From contig JACQRD010000037.1 of the NCBI GenBank assembly GCA_016206675.1, positions 1 to 13,605 of the forward strand: a DNA stretch of 13,605 nt, in the 5' to 3' direction. The stretch's first letter is position 1. Each line of letters starts with the position of its first letter. Shown here piece by piece: positions 5,908 to 12,902 of the stretch. This DNA comes from Candidatus Omnitrophota bacterium (lineage in GTDB: Bacteria > Omnitrophota > Gorgyraeia > Aquiviventales > Aquiviventaceae). The notes under the pieces are model-generated. The model saw nothing but the letters and a program-made list of their open reading frames with translations, was not told the origin of the DNA and searched no databases. The position numbers and the translations under genes were made by a program.

Positions 5908-6621
5908 TTACAATCGGTAGTTCCACGCGTCGGTGGCGTATTGACTCCTGGCCAGCCGGCTGATGTGCTCGAGCGGCACGCGCTCCAGGAGGCCCGTCGG
6001 ATCCCACACCTGCTGCAAGGCGGCCTTCACTCTGTCCGGCGCAAGGCCGAGGTTGATGAGAAAGCGCTGGTGCGGGCGATCGCGGCGGTAGGCCGGCCGC
6101 CGCGCGGGCAGCGGCAGCAGCTGCTCCATGAGCTGCAGATTGAGGTGCAGCAGCAGCGTGCCGTGGAACAGCACGCAGCGCCGCTTGCGCCGCTGGGCGT
6201 TGCCGGAGCATTTGCGATTGCCCAGGGTCAGATCGCTTGAGCCTGCCAGCCGTACCGGTGCTGCCACCAGCGGTGCCAGAGCCTCTTGGTGCCGGGCCAG
6301 CACAAAACGCGTCGTGCCGGTGATCGTCTGCAGCGGCCCGGGCCGGATGCGCAGGATGAGAGAGAAGTTCAAACATCCCGGTCCCTGCAGCACGGTGCCA
6401 CCGCCGGAGATGCGGCGCAGCACTGGGATGCGCCGCCGCCGGCAGGCGTCCAGATCGGCCTCGATGCGGTGGGCGTTGCCGTAGCCGAGGACGACGAAGT
6501 GCTGCCGGGGCTGCCAGACGCGCAGCAGCTCCTGGCCGGTGGCTTCGCCCAGCTCGAGCAAGGCTTCGTCGCAGGCGAGGTTTTCCTGCGGCGTGGCAAA
6601 GGTCAAATCCAGATAGCGCAT
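5908..6621 (-). CDS. Lipoate-protein ligase A family protein
   Basis: This 237-aa member of the LplA/LipB/BirA fold attaches lipoate (or transfers octanoate/lipoyl groups) to a target lysine on E2 or GcvH-type domains. The diagnostic parts are present: VLGYGNA near 44-50, RRISGGG (69-75) followed by a GCLNFSL strand, and the catalytic-lysine block GNRKCSGNAQRR with K137, followed by FHGTLLL (152-158). It lacks the extra C-terminal accessory domain of E. coli LplA. This makes an octanoyltransferase (LipM-like) or a ligase needing a partner possible. It diverges from the PDH E1 gene across a 20-bp gap, which strongly suggests that it modifies the E2 encoded at 9279-10517. No lipA was seen in the window. 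The stop is 47 bases from the palindromic repeat. Confidence 0.88.
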   Translation of the reverse strand: MRYLDLTFATPQENLACDEALLELGEATGQELLRVWQPRQHFVVLGYGNAHRIEADLDACRRRRIPVLRRISGGGTVLQGPGCLNFSLILRIRPGPLQTITGTTRFVLARHQEALAPLVAAPVRLAGSSDLTLGNRKCSGNAQRRKRRCVLFHGTLLLHLNLQLMEQLLPLPARRPAYRRDRPHQRFLINLGLAPDRVKAALQQVWDPTGLLERVPLEHISRLARSQYATDAWNYRL

Positions 6622-6629
6622 CGCGGGGG

Positions 6630-6636
6630 TATTCTA
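6630..6636. promoter_or_regulatory. Overlapping divergent -10 boxes between lplA-like gene and aceE
   Basis: The 20-bp gap holds TATTCT on the + strand (6630-6635), six bases before the aceE ATG, and TAGAAT on the - strand (6636-6631), nine bases before the ligase ATG. They share five base pairs. For the - strand a TTGACG lies at 6661-6656 with a long 19-bp spacer; no good + strand -35 is visible. Both messages would be leaderless or nearly so. Confidence 0.5.
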
Positions 6637-6641
6637 AGCCG

Positions 6642-9143
6642 ATGACGAGCCCCTACGTCAACACGATTCCTGCGGAGGCCGAGCCGCCGTATCCGGGCGA
6701 CCGTGAGATCGAGCGGCGCATCAAGAGCTACATCCGCTGGAACGCGATGGCGATGGTGGTGAAGGCCAACCGCATCCACGACGGCCTGGGCGGCCATATC
6801 TCCACCTACGCCTCCTGTGCCACGCTGTATGAAGTGGGTTTCAACCATTTCTTCCGCGGCAGCGACCTGCATCCGGCGGATCTGGTCTACTTCCAGGGGC
6901 ATGCCTCGCCGGGCAACTACGCCCGCGCCTACGTCGAAGGCCGGCTCGACGCGCGCCATCTGCACAACTTCCGCCAGGAGTTGGCCGAAGGCGGTGGCTT
7001 GTCCTCCTATCCGCATCCGTATCTCATGCCGGACTTCTGGCAGTTTCCGACGGTGTCGATGGGGCTGGGGCCGATTTTGTCCATTTACCAAGCGCGCTTT
7101 CATCGCTATCTGAAGGCTCGCGGGCTGCTCGCCGGCGAGCTGCCGCGCGTGTGGTGCTTCGTCGGCGACGGCGAGATGGACGAGCCGGAGAGCGTCGGCG
7201 CCTTGTCGCTTGCCGGGCGCGAGGGGTTGCACGAGCTGATCTGGGTCGTCAACTGCAACCTCCAGCGCCTGGATGGGCCGGTGCGCGGCAACGGCAAGAT
7301 CATCCAGGAGCTTGAAGGGATCTTCCGCGGCACCGGCTGGAACGTCATCAAAGTCCTCTGGGGCTCAGATTGGGACCCGCTGTTCAAAGCGGATACGAAA
7401 GGTCTGCTGCTGAAGCGGCTGGAGGAAGCCGTCGACGGTGATTTCCAGAAGTATTCGGTTGAGCCGGGCAGCTACATCCGCAAGCATTTCTTCGGCAAGT
7501 ATCCGGAGCTGCTCGAGACGGTCAACCATCTGACGGATGAGCAGATCCGGCGGCTGCTGCGCGGCGGCCACGATCCCAAGAAGGTCTACGCGGCATACAA
7601 GGCGGCGGTGGAGCACACCGGCACGCCGACGGTGATCCTGGCCAACACCATCAAAGGGTACGGGTTGGGCGAGGCAGGCGAAGGGCGCAACATCACCCAC
7701 CAGCAGAAGAAGCTCAACGAGAAGGAGCTGCGCGAGTTCCGCGCGCGCTTCCAAATCCCCATCTCCGACGAGGATGTCGTCGACGCCCCCTTCTACCGGC
7801 CGCCGGCCGACAGCGCAGAGGCGAAGTATGTGCAGCAGCGGCGCAAGGCGCTGGGCGGCTTCCTGCCCAAGCGGGTGGTGACGGCCACCCCGCTGGCGGT
7901 GCCGGAGCGGGCCTTCTATGAGGAGTTCTTCAAGGGCTCCGGAGCGCTGGCGGCCTCTTCGACGATGGCGTTTGTGCGGGTGCTGACCAAGCTGCTGCGC
8001 CATCAGGGCATCGGCAAGCGGGTGGTGCCGATCATCCCGGATGAAGCGCGCACCTTCGGGATGGATTCGCTCTTCCGGCAAGTGGGCATCTACTCCTCGA
8101 AGGGGCAGCTCTACGAGCCGGTCGACAAGGAGAGCCTCCTCTATTATCAGGAAGCGAAGGACGGCCAGATTCTCGAGGAGGGGATCAACGAGGCGGGATC
8201 GATCTCGTCGTTTATCGCCGCCGGGACCTCCTATGCGACCCACGGCCTGCCCATGATTCCGTTCTACATCTATTATTCGATGTTCGGCTTCCAGCGCGTG
8301 GGCGATCTGATGTGGCTGGCGGGCGACATCCGGGCCAAGGGTTTTCTGCTGGGGGCCACCGCCGGCCGCACGACGCTGAACGGGGAGGGCCTGCAGCATC
8401 AGGACGGCCATAGCCATCTGCACGCCAGCACGATCCCCACGCTGATGGCGTACGACCCGGCCTTCGCGTATGAAATCGCCGTCATCATCCAGGAGGGCCT
8501 GAAGCGGATGTACGTCGACGGTGAGGAGCTCTGTTACTACCTGACCCTCTACAACGAGAACGATGCGATGCCGCCGATGCCGGCGGCAGCCGAGCCGGGG
8601 ATCGTCAAGGGCCTCTACAAGTTTAAGCCGGGTCCGGCGAAGAAGACGCATCGGGCGCATCTCTTCGGCAGCGGGCCGCTGATCTTAAGCGCGCTGGAAG
8701 CGCAAGAGGTGCTGGCCGAGCACTACGATGTCTCGGCGGATGTGTGGAGTGTCACCAGCTACAAGCTGCTGCGCACCGAGGCACTTCGCGCTCAGCGCTG
8801 GAACATGCTCCATCCCGCGGAGCCCCCGAAGCACTCCTATCTGGAAACCGCGCTGGCGAATGAACAGGGCGTCTTTGTCGCGGTGTCGGATCACATGAAG
8901 ACCGTGCCGGATCAGATCGCCCCGTGGGTGCCGGGCGGGTTGATGACGCTGGGGACGGACGGCTTCGGCCGCAGCGATACCCGGACGAACCTGCGCCGCT
9001 TCTTCGAAGTCGATACCGAGTGCACCGTCATCGCCACCCTCTACGCCTTGCAGCGGCACGGCGCGATCGACGCCTCCGTGGTGGCACGCGCCATCAAAGG
9101 CCTGAAGGTCGATCCTGAAAAGATCTATCCAGTAATTCTATGA
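6642..9143 (+). CDS. Pyruvate dehydrogenase E1, homodimeric type
   Basis: This 833-aa protein decarboxylates pyruvate with thiamine diphosphate and passes the acetyl group to the lipoyl arm of E2. It matches E. coli AceE from YVNTIPAEAEPPYPG (residues 5-19) to its end. The thiamine-binding motif is GDGEMDE (175-181) to NCNLQRLDGPV (204-214). The active-site loop contains H353 in NITHQQKKLN (E. coli His407), and DEARTFGM (467-474), EGINE (513-517) and GRTTLNGEGLQHQDGHSH (cited in parts) are also conserved. The roughly 55 N-terminal residues of E. coli AceE, needed there to dock E2, are absent, and no upstream extension is possible without overlapping the divergent ligase gene. No Shine-Dalgarno sequence precedes the ATG; a TATTCT does. 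E2 follows after 135 bp, so the two are probably one unit. Confidence 0.97.
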   Translation: MTSPYVNTIPAEAEPPYPGDREIERRIKSYIRWNAMAMVVKANRIHDGLGGHISTYASCATLYEVGFNHFFRGSDLHPADLVYFQGHASPGNYARAYVEGRLDARHLHNFRQELAEGGGLSSYPHPYLMPDFWQFPTVSMGLGPILSIYQARFHRYLKARGLLAGELPRVWCFVGDGEMDEPESVGALSLAGREGLHELIWVVNCNLQRLDGPVRGNGKIIQELEGIFRGTGWNVIKVLWGSDWDPLFKADTKGLLLKRLEEAVDGDFQKYSVEPGSYIRKHFFGKYPELLETVNHLTDEQIRRLLRGGHDPKKVYAAYKAAVEHTGTPTVILANTIKGYGLGEAGEGRNITHQQKKLNEKELREFRARFQIPISDEDVVDAPFYRPPADSAEAKYVQQRRKALGGFLPKRVVTATPLAVPERAFYEEFFKGSGALAASSTMAFVRVLTKLLRHQGIGKRVVPIIPDEARTFGMDSLFRQVGIYSSKGQLYEPVDKESLLYYQEAKDGQILEEGINEAGSISSFIAAGTSYATHGLPMIPFYIYYSMFGFQRVGDLMWLAGDIRAKGFLLGATAGRTTLNGEGLQHQDGHSHLHASTIPTLMAYDPAFAYEIAVIIQEGLKRMYVDGEELCYYLTLYNENDAMPPMPAAAEPGIVKGLYKFKPGPAKKTHRAHLFGSGPLILSALEAQEVLAEHYDVSADVWSVTSYKLLRTEALRAQRWNMLHPAEPPKHSYLETALANEQGVFVAVSDHMKTVPDQIAPWVPGGLMTLGTDGFGRSDTRTNLRRFFEVDTECTVIATLYALQRHGAIDASVVARAIKGLKVDPEKIYPVIL

Positions 9144-9184
9144 TGTGATTTCGCAGATCGCGGGACCATCCGCGAGTTGTAGAT

Positions 9185-9263
9185 CTGATTACGCAGATAG
9201 AGGGGTTTTAATCTGTGTAATCAGCAGTGAGTGTGTTACGTATCTGGCGATCTGCGTAATCAG
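9185..9263. repeat. Three copies of an ATCTGCGTAATCAG repeat between E1 and E2
   Basis: CTGATTACGCAGAT (9185-9198) is the exact reverse complement of ATCTGCGTAATCAG (9250-9263), and a one-mismatch copy, ATCTGTGTAATCAG, lies at 9211-9224. A separate hairpin TCGCGG-gaccat-CCGCGA sits at 9158-9175 just after the E1 stop. The outer pair can form a 14-bp stem enclosing the third copy. The spacer could be a repeat insertion, a processing site or an attenuating structure. Confidence 0.7.
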
Positions 9264-9265
9264 AC

Positions 9266-9271
9266 AAAGGA
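9266..9271 (+). promoter_or_regulatory. Shine-Dalgarno AAAGGA deciding the E2 start
   Basis: AAAGGA lies seven bases before the ATG at 9279. The frame is open back to 9231, but that extension crosses the repeat copy and would put 16 unrelated residues before the lipoyl domain, which normally begins within a few residues of the start. Confidence 0.7.
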
Positions 9272-9278
9272 CTTTCCT

Positions 9279-10517
9279 ATGATTGTGACATTGCCACGAT
9301 TGGGTGAAGGCGCGGAATCCGGCACGGCGGTCAACGTGCTGGTGAAGGTCGGCGATGTCATCAAGAAGGACCAGACGATCATCGAGCTGGAAAACGAGAA
9401 GGCCGTCGCTCCGATCCCGTCGCCGGCCGCGGGTACCGTCACCGCGGTCCACGTCAACGCCGGGGATAAGGTGTCGGTGGGCCAGAAGCTGATCACGCTT
9501 GACAGCGCTGGAGGAGAGGCCGCGGCAGCGCCTGCCGTCGTCCCTCAACTTCGCTCGGGACGGCGTCCTGAACAACAGTCGAAGAACGCCGCAGCACCCA
9601 CAGCGGAGGACTACGTCTATCACTCGCCGAGCGGAGCGCCTCCGCCGGCCTCTCCCTCGGTGCGGAAGGTGGCGCGCGAGCTGGGCATTGACCTGGCACG
9701 CGTGCGCGGCAGCGAAGCCGGCGGCCGCGTGACCATGGCCGATCTGCGCGCCTACGTGCAGCGGCCACAGCGGACGGCGGCTGCGGCAGCGCCTTCCGTG
9801 GACTTCTCGCAGTGGGGGCCGGTCACCAAGAAACCGGTGACGTCGCTGCGCAAGGCCATCGGCAAGCAGATGGCGCTCTCCTGGGCCAGCGTGCCGCGCG
9901 TGACCCAATTCGATGAGGCGGACATCACCGACCTGATGGCCCTCAAGCAGAAGTACGATGCGGCCTACGAGCAGAAGGGCGCGAAGCTCACGCTGACCTC
10001 CTTCGCGCTCGTCGCGGTGGCCGAGCTACTGAAGCAGCATCCGATCTTCAATGCCAGCCTGGATGAGGCATCCGGCGAGCTGGTCTTCAAACAGTATTAC
10101 CACATCGGCATCGCGGTGGACACCGAGCAGGGCTTGATCGTGCCGGTGCTGCGCGACGTCGATAAGAAGAGCCTGCTGCAGCTCTCCAAGGAGCTGCCGG
10201 AGCTAGCCGAGCGCACCCGGGCTCGCAAGGTAGCACTGGAGGAGCTCAAAGGTGGCACCTTCAGCCTCTCGAACCAGGGTGGGCTCGGCGGGTCATTCTT
10301 CACCCCGATTGTGAACATCCCTGAGGTGGCCATTCTTGGGATCGGCCGTGGCGTGCTGAAGCCGGCAGTCAGAGGCCAAGCGGTGGAACCACGGTTGATG
10401 CTGCCGCTGAGTCTTTCCTACGACCACCGGATCATCGACGGAGGCCAGGCGGCGCGGTTTATCCGCGATCTCTCAGAGGCCTTTGAGCAGTTTCCTGAAT
10501 CGAAGGTTAAGCTATGA
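9279..10517 (+). CDS. Dihydrolipoamide acetyltransferase, PDH E2
   Basis: This 412-aa E2 moves the acetyl group from E1 through its lipoyl arm to CoA. One lipoyl domain spans residues 1-76, with the modified lysine at K41 in ELENEKA. The peripheral subunit-binding domain is at 124-160 (SPSVRKVARELGIDL to GRVTMADLRAYV). The catalytic domain runs from about 180 to the end, with SLSNQGG (329-335) and the active-site YDHRIIDG (381-388; H383, D387). Only one lipoyl domain is present, against three in E. coli. The linker at about 86-104 (VVPQLRSGRRPEQQSKNAA) is charged, unlike the usual Ala/Pro linker, and is encoded by an apparent repeat remnant. The partner E1 is just upstream. E3 is not in the window, and the lipoylating enzyme is probably the product of the gene at 5908-6621. 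Confidence 0.95.
   Translation: MIVTLPRLGEGAESGTAVNVLVKVGDVIKKDQTIIELENEKAVAPIPSPAAGTVTAVHVNAGDKVSVGQKLITLDSAGGEAAAAPAVVPQLRSGRRPEQQSKNAAAPTAEDYVYHSPSGAPPPASPSVRKVARELGIDLARVRGSEAGGRVTMADLRAYVQRPQRTAAAAAPSVDFSQWGPVTKKPVTSLRKAIGKQMALSWASVPRVTQFDEADITDLMALKQKYDAAYEQKGAKLTLTSFALVAVAELLKQHPIFNASLDEASGELVFKQYYHIGIAVDTEQGLIVPVLRDVDKKSLLQLSKELPELAERTRARKVALEELKGGTFSLSNQGGLGGSFFTPIVNIPEVAILGIGRGVLKPAVRGQAVEPRLMLPLSLSYDHRIIDGGQAARFIRDLSEAFEQFPESKVKL
9537..9588. repeat. Probable dispersed-repeat remnant inside the E2 linker
   Basis: The stretch contains CGTCCC (9539-9544) paired with GGGACG (9557-9562) around an ACTTCGCTC loop and ends with GTCGAAG (9578-9584). Read on the - strand, its words (CTTCGAC, CCCGAGCGAAGT) resemble the short TTCGAC/GTCGAA-bounded repeats found scattered in many environmental genomes; I recall this but cannot check it. 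It is in frame and encodes the unusual linker residues of E2. Confidence 0.45.
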
Positions 10518-10668
10518 CACCTTCTTATGCATTGTCACTGGTAGGCTTCGCGGGTCCTGCCGCTGCGCCACCCCACGGCGGTCCTCGGCGGGGGGATCAT
10601 TCGGAGAGCGCTTTCTCTTGCCCCCCATCCCCCTGCGCCTGCGGTCCGGCGCGGGGCCCCGCTCCGCG
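10518..10668. other. Convergent gap between E2 and leuC
   Basis: This 151-bp gap has no gene I can support. It contains a possible stem GGGGGAT (10591-10597) with ATCCCCC (10627-10633) around a smaller GAGA/TCTC hairpin (10604-10617), and the palindrome GCGGGGCCCCGC (10651-10662) next to the leuC stop. These could stop or process both converging transcripts, though no T-run follows either stem. Confidence 0.35.
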
Positions 10669-12084
10669 TCACCCGCCAGCAGTAGGCCATTGACGAATGT
10701 CGACGAAGTGGCCGGCGATGGCCGTCGCCGCGGCCATCTCCGGGCTGACCAGGTGCGTGCGTCCGCCTTTGCCCTGGCGACCCTCGAAGTTGCGGTTGGA
10801 GGTGGAGGCGCACCGCTCGCCCGGCTTCAGCTGATCCGGGTTCATGCCCAAGCACATGCTGCAGCCGGACTGGCGCCAGTCGCAGCCCGCCGCTTTGAAG
10901 ATGGAGTCCAGCCCCTCGGCTTGCGCCTGCCGGCGCACCTGCTGTGACCCCGGCACCACCAGCACCTTCACCCGCGGGGCGACCGTGCGCCCTTTGAACA
11001 CGCGCGCGGCAATGCGCAGATCCTCGATGCGCGCGTTGGTGCAGCTGCCGATGAACACCGTGTCGACGGCAATCTCCGTCATCGGCGTGCCAGGGGTCAA
11101 GTCCATGTATTGCAGCGCCTGCTCCACATCCTTGCGGCTATAGCCCGGCACGCCATCGGGCTCGGGCACGCGGCCGGTAACATCCGTCACCATGCCGGGG
11201 CTGGTCCCCCAGGTGACTTGCGGGGCCACCTCGGCGGCGTTGATGGTCAGCGTCCGGTCAAAGGCGGCGTCCGGATCAGAAGGCAGCGTCTTCCAGAAGG
11301 CCACGGCCTCATCGAAGGCCTGGCCCTTGGGAGCGAAGGGGCGGTTGCCGGCGGCGAGGTAGGTGAAGGTGACGTCATCCGGAGCCACCATGCCGGCGCG
11401 CGCGCCCGCTTCGATGCTCATGTTGCAGACCGTCTGCCGGCCTTCCATCGACAAGCCGCGAATGGCCTCGCCGCCATATTCCAGCACGTAGCCGGTGCCG
11501 CCGGCAGTGCCGATGGTGCCGATCAGCTTCAGGATCAAGTCCTTGGCACTCACCGGCGGCTTGGGCCGGCCGGCGAACTCCACCTTGAAGGTCTTCGGTT
11601 TGCGCTGGGGCAGGGTCTGGGTGGCCAGCACATGCTCCACCTCGGAGGTGCCGATGCCGAAGGCCAGGGTGCCGAAGGCGCCGTGCGTTGAGGTGTGCGA
11701 ATCGCCGCAGACGACGGTGGTGCCGGGGACGGTCAGCCCCAGCTCAGGACCGATAATGTGGACGATGCCCTGCTGCTCGCTCTGCAGGACGTAGAGGGTG
11801 ATGCCGAACTCGCGGCAGTTGCGCTCCAGCGCCTCGATTTGCGCCCTGGAGATCGGGTCGCGGATGACCAGCCGGTCATCCGTGGGCACATTGTGGTCCA
11901 TCGTCGCGAAGGTCAGCTCCGGCCGGCGGACCGTGCGGCGGCTCAGCCGCAGCCCCTCAAAGGCCTGGGGGCTGGTCACCTCGTGCACCAGGTGCCGGTC
12001 GATATAGAGGAGGGTGGCGCCATCCGGCAGGGTCGTGACGGCGTGGCGGTCCCACAGTTTTTCGAACAGCGTGCGAGGTGTCAT
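10669..12084 (-). CDS. 3-isopropylmalate dehydratase large subunit
   Basis: This 471-aa subunit isomerises 2-isopropylmalate to 3-isopropylmalate in leucine synthesis as a heterodimer with LeuC's small partner, LeuD. It has the full length of the bacterial LeuC type. The [4Fe-4S] ligands are C348 in GSCTNAR, C408 and C411 in GCSMCLGMNPD, matching E. coli in spacing. Other family blocks are TMDHNVPT (61-68), CGDSHTSTHGAFG (126-138) and STSNRNFEGRQG (427-438). No leuD lies beside it: the downstream side is a 151-bp convergent gap followed by the end of E2. LeuD must therefore be elsewhere, unless the partner is supplied by another aconitase-type small subunit. A sigma70-like promoter stands right before the ATG, and an AGGGAG (12093-12088) three bases upstream may help initiation. 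Confidence 0.97.
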   Translation of the reverse strand: MTPRTLFEKLWDRHAVTTLPDGATLLYIDRHLVHEVTSPQAFEGLRLSRRTVRRPELTFATMDHNVPTDDRLVIRDPISRAQIEALERNCREFGITLYVLQSEQQGIVHIIGPELGLTVPGTTVVCGDSHTSTHGAFGTLAFGIGTSEVEHVLATQTLPQRKPKTFKVEFAGRPKPPVSAKDLILKLIGTIGTAGGTGYVLEYGGEAIRGLSMEGRQTVCNMSIEAGARAGMVAPDDVTFTYLAAGNRPFAPKGQAFDEAVAFWKTLPSDPDAAFDRTLTINAAEVAPQVTWGTSPGMVTDVTGRVPEPDGVPGYSRKDVEQALQYMDLTPGTPMTEIAVDTVFIGSCTNARIEDLRIAARVFKGRTVAPRVKVLVVPGSQQVRRQAQAEGLDSIFKAAGCDWRQSGCSMCLGMNPDQLKPGERCASTSNRNFEGRQGKGGRTHLVSPEMAAATAIAGHFVDIRQWPTAGG

Positions 12085-12093
12085 GGGCTCCCT

Positions 12094-12122
12094 AGTATAG
12101 CCTCGACGGCGAGCGCTTTCAA
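12094..12122 (-). promoter_or_regulatory. Sigma70-type promoter of leuC (TTGAAA-17-TATACT)
   Basis: On the - strand TTGAAA (12122-12117) and TATACT (12099-12094) are separated by exactly 17 bp, with five of six matches each to the TTGACA and TATAAT consensus sequences. Nine bases separate the -10 from the leuC ATG, so the 5' leader would be only about two to four nucleotides. Confidence 0.7.
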
Positions 12123-12139
12123 ACGCCGCCCGGCTCTGC

Positions 12140-12145
12140 TATCAT
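12140..12145 (+). promoter_or_regulatory. Possible -10 box (TATCAT) for the secreted-protein operon
   Basis: TATCAT lies just before the repeat element. At a 17-bp spacing the upstream hexamer is TTTCAA, the complement of the leuC -35, which is a poor -35 in this direction. A transcript from here would carry the palindromic repeat as its leader. Confidence 0.25.
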
Positions 12146-12156
12146 GATGCGGGATG

Positions 12157-12286
12157 ATCCCCCCACCTGCCGGAGGCAGCGCTCCAAGCGTTCAGACAGC
12201 CATGCGCTGCCTGGAATGCGGCGGTCGGAAAGGATCACTCAGGGCATTCCTGTCCGCCGTAGGCGGACCGCGGCAGGTGGGGGGAT
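12157..12286. repeat. Palindromic repeat with 16-bp perfect arms
   Basis: ATCCCCCCACCTGCCG (12157-12172) and its exact complement CGGCAGGTGGGGGGAT (12271-12286) bound a 130-bp element. Inside are the hairpin GTCCGCC-gta-GGCGGAC (12252-12268), a GGAATGC/GCATTCC pair (12213-12219 with 12244-12250) and CTGCC-gga-GGCAG near the left arm. The right arm ends within the start codon of the next gene. It looks like a non-autonomous palindromic element, with no coding capacity of its own that I can support. Confidence 0.75.
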
Positions 12287-12902
12287 GAGGCATTACGCGC
12301 GCAGGGTGCTGTGGAGTCTGCTGGCCGCCGCGTGGTTGCTCCCGCAGGCGGCCTCGGCGTTTTCCGTCGCCTATGACCAAAAGGTGACGACGCAGGGGCA
12401 GGTGATCGTCTCCACCGTGCGGCTGAAAGACGACCAGTTCCGCATGGAAACCACCATTGGCGGGATGGAGGCGGTCATCATCAAGAACCGCAGCGGCCTC
12501 TATCAGTACTTGCCGAGCCAAGGCATGGTCATGTCGATGAATGCCCTGATGCCGGGGATGGCCGCCGCGGTGGAGCGCCCGGACGATTACCTCGGCTACC
12601 TGAAAGAGCGCAATGCCACGCGCCTTCGGACCGAGACCCTCAACGGCGAGCCGTGCGACGTGTACCGCTACGATGACCCGGTCAAGCGCGGCACCACGAC
12701 GGTGTGGGTCGCGCAGCGGCTGCGCTTTCCGCTGCGCGTCGAGATGGACAACACAGAAGGCCGCATGACCGTGGAGATCAGCAACGTCATGCTGGGCGCG
12801 GGGATTGAGGATCGGATCTTCGAGTTGCCGGTCGGTGTGGACGTGGTGTCCATGGGACAGCTCATGCAGGGGATGTCGGAGGTGTTGGAGAGGAGGCCAT
12901 GA
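12285..12902 (+). CDS. Secreted LolA/DUF4412-like protein
   Basis: This 205-aa protein begins with a typical signal peptide: basic MRHYARR, a hydrophobic LWSLLAAAWLLP stretch and a likely cleavage after AASA at about residue 25. The mature part shows alternating beta strands (VAYDQKV, GQVIVSTVRLKDDQFRMETT, GLYQYLP, cited as separate strands) and a strand set ending in RFPLRVEMDNTEGRMTVEISNV. This is the pattern of LolA/LolB-like or DUF4412 proteins, which bind lipid or act in the periplasm. I assign the fold tentatively and no specific substrate. The frame is open back to 12144, but that extension is the repeat element; the signal peptide fixes the ATG at 12285. That ATG is preceded by G-rich repeat sequence instead of a normal ribosome-binding site. 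The stop overlaps the next start. Confidence 0.82.
   Translation: MRHYARRVLWSLLAAAWLLPQAASAFSVAYDQKVTTQGQVIVSTVRLKDDQFRMETTIGGMEAVIIKNRSGLYQYLPSQGMVMSMNALMPGMAAAVERPDDYLGYLKERNATRLRTETLNGEPCDVYRYDDPVKRGTTTVWVAQRLRFPLRVEMDNTEGRMTVEISNVMLGAGIEDRIFELPVGVDVVSMGQLMQGMSEVLERRP
12891..12896 (+). promoter_or_regulatory. Shine-Dalgarno AGGAGG of the small membrane protein
   Basis: AGGAGG ends two bases before the ATG at 12899 and five before the ATG at 12902. The second spacing is closer to optimal, so the true start may be the second methionine. It lies within the last codons of the secreted-protein gene, giving translational coupling. Confidence 0.6.

Noticed and set aside
7365..8660. A 431-codon open frame on the - strand inside aceE
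   Set aside because: It lies wholly antisense to conserved PDH E1 sequence and has no motif of its own.
9144..9263. CRISPR-like array from the three 14-nt copies
   Set aside because: The copies are too short and too few, are in mixed orientation, and have no regular spacer length or cas gene.
12144..12284. N-terminal extension of the secreted protein from ATG 12144
   Set aside because: The extension is the palindromic repeat read as protein and would bury the signal peptide 47 residues inside.
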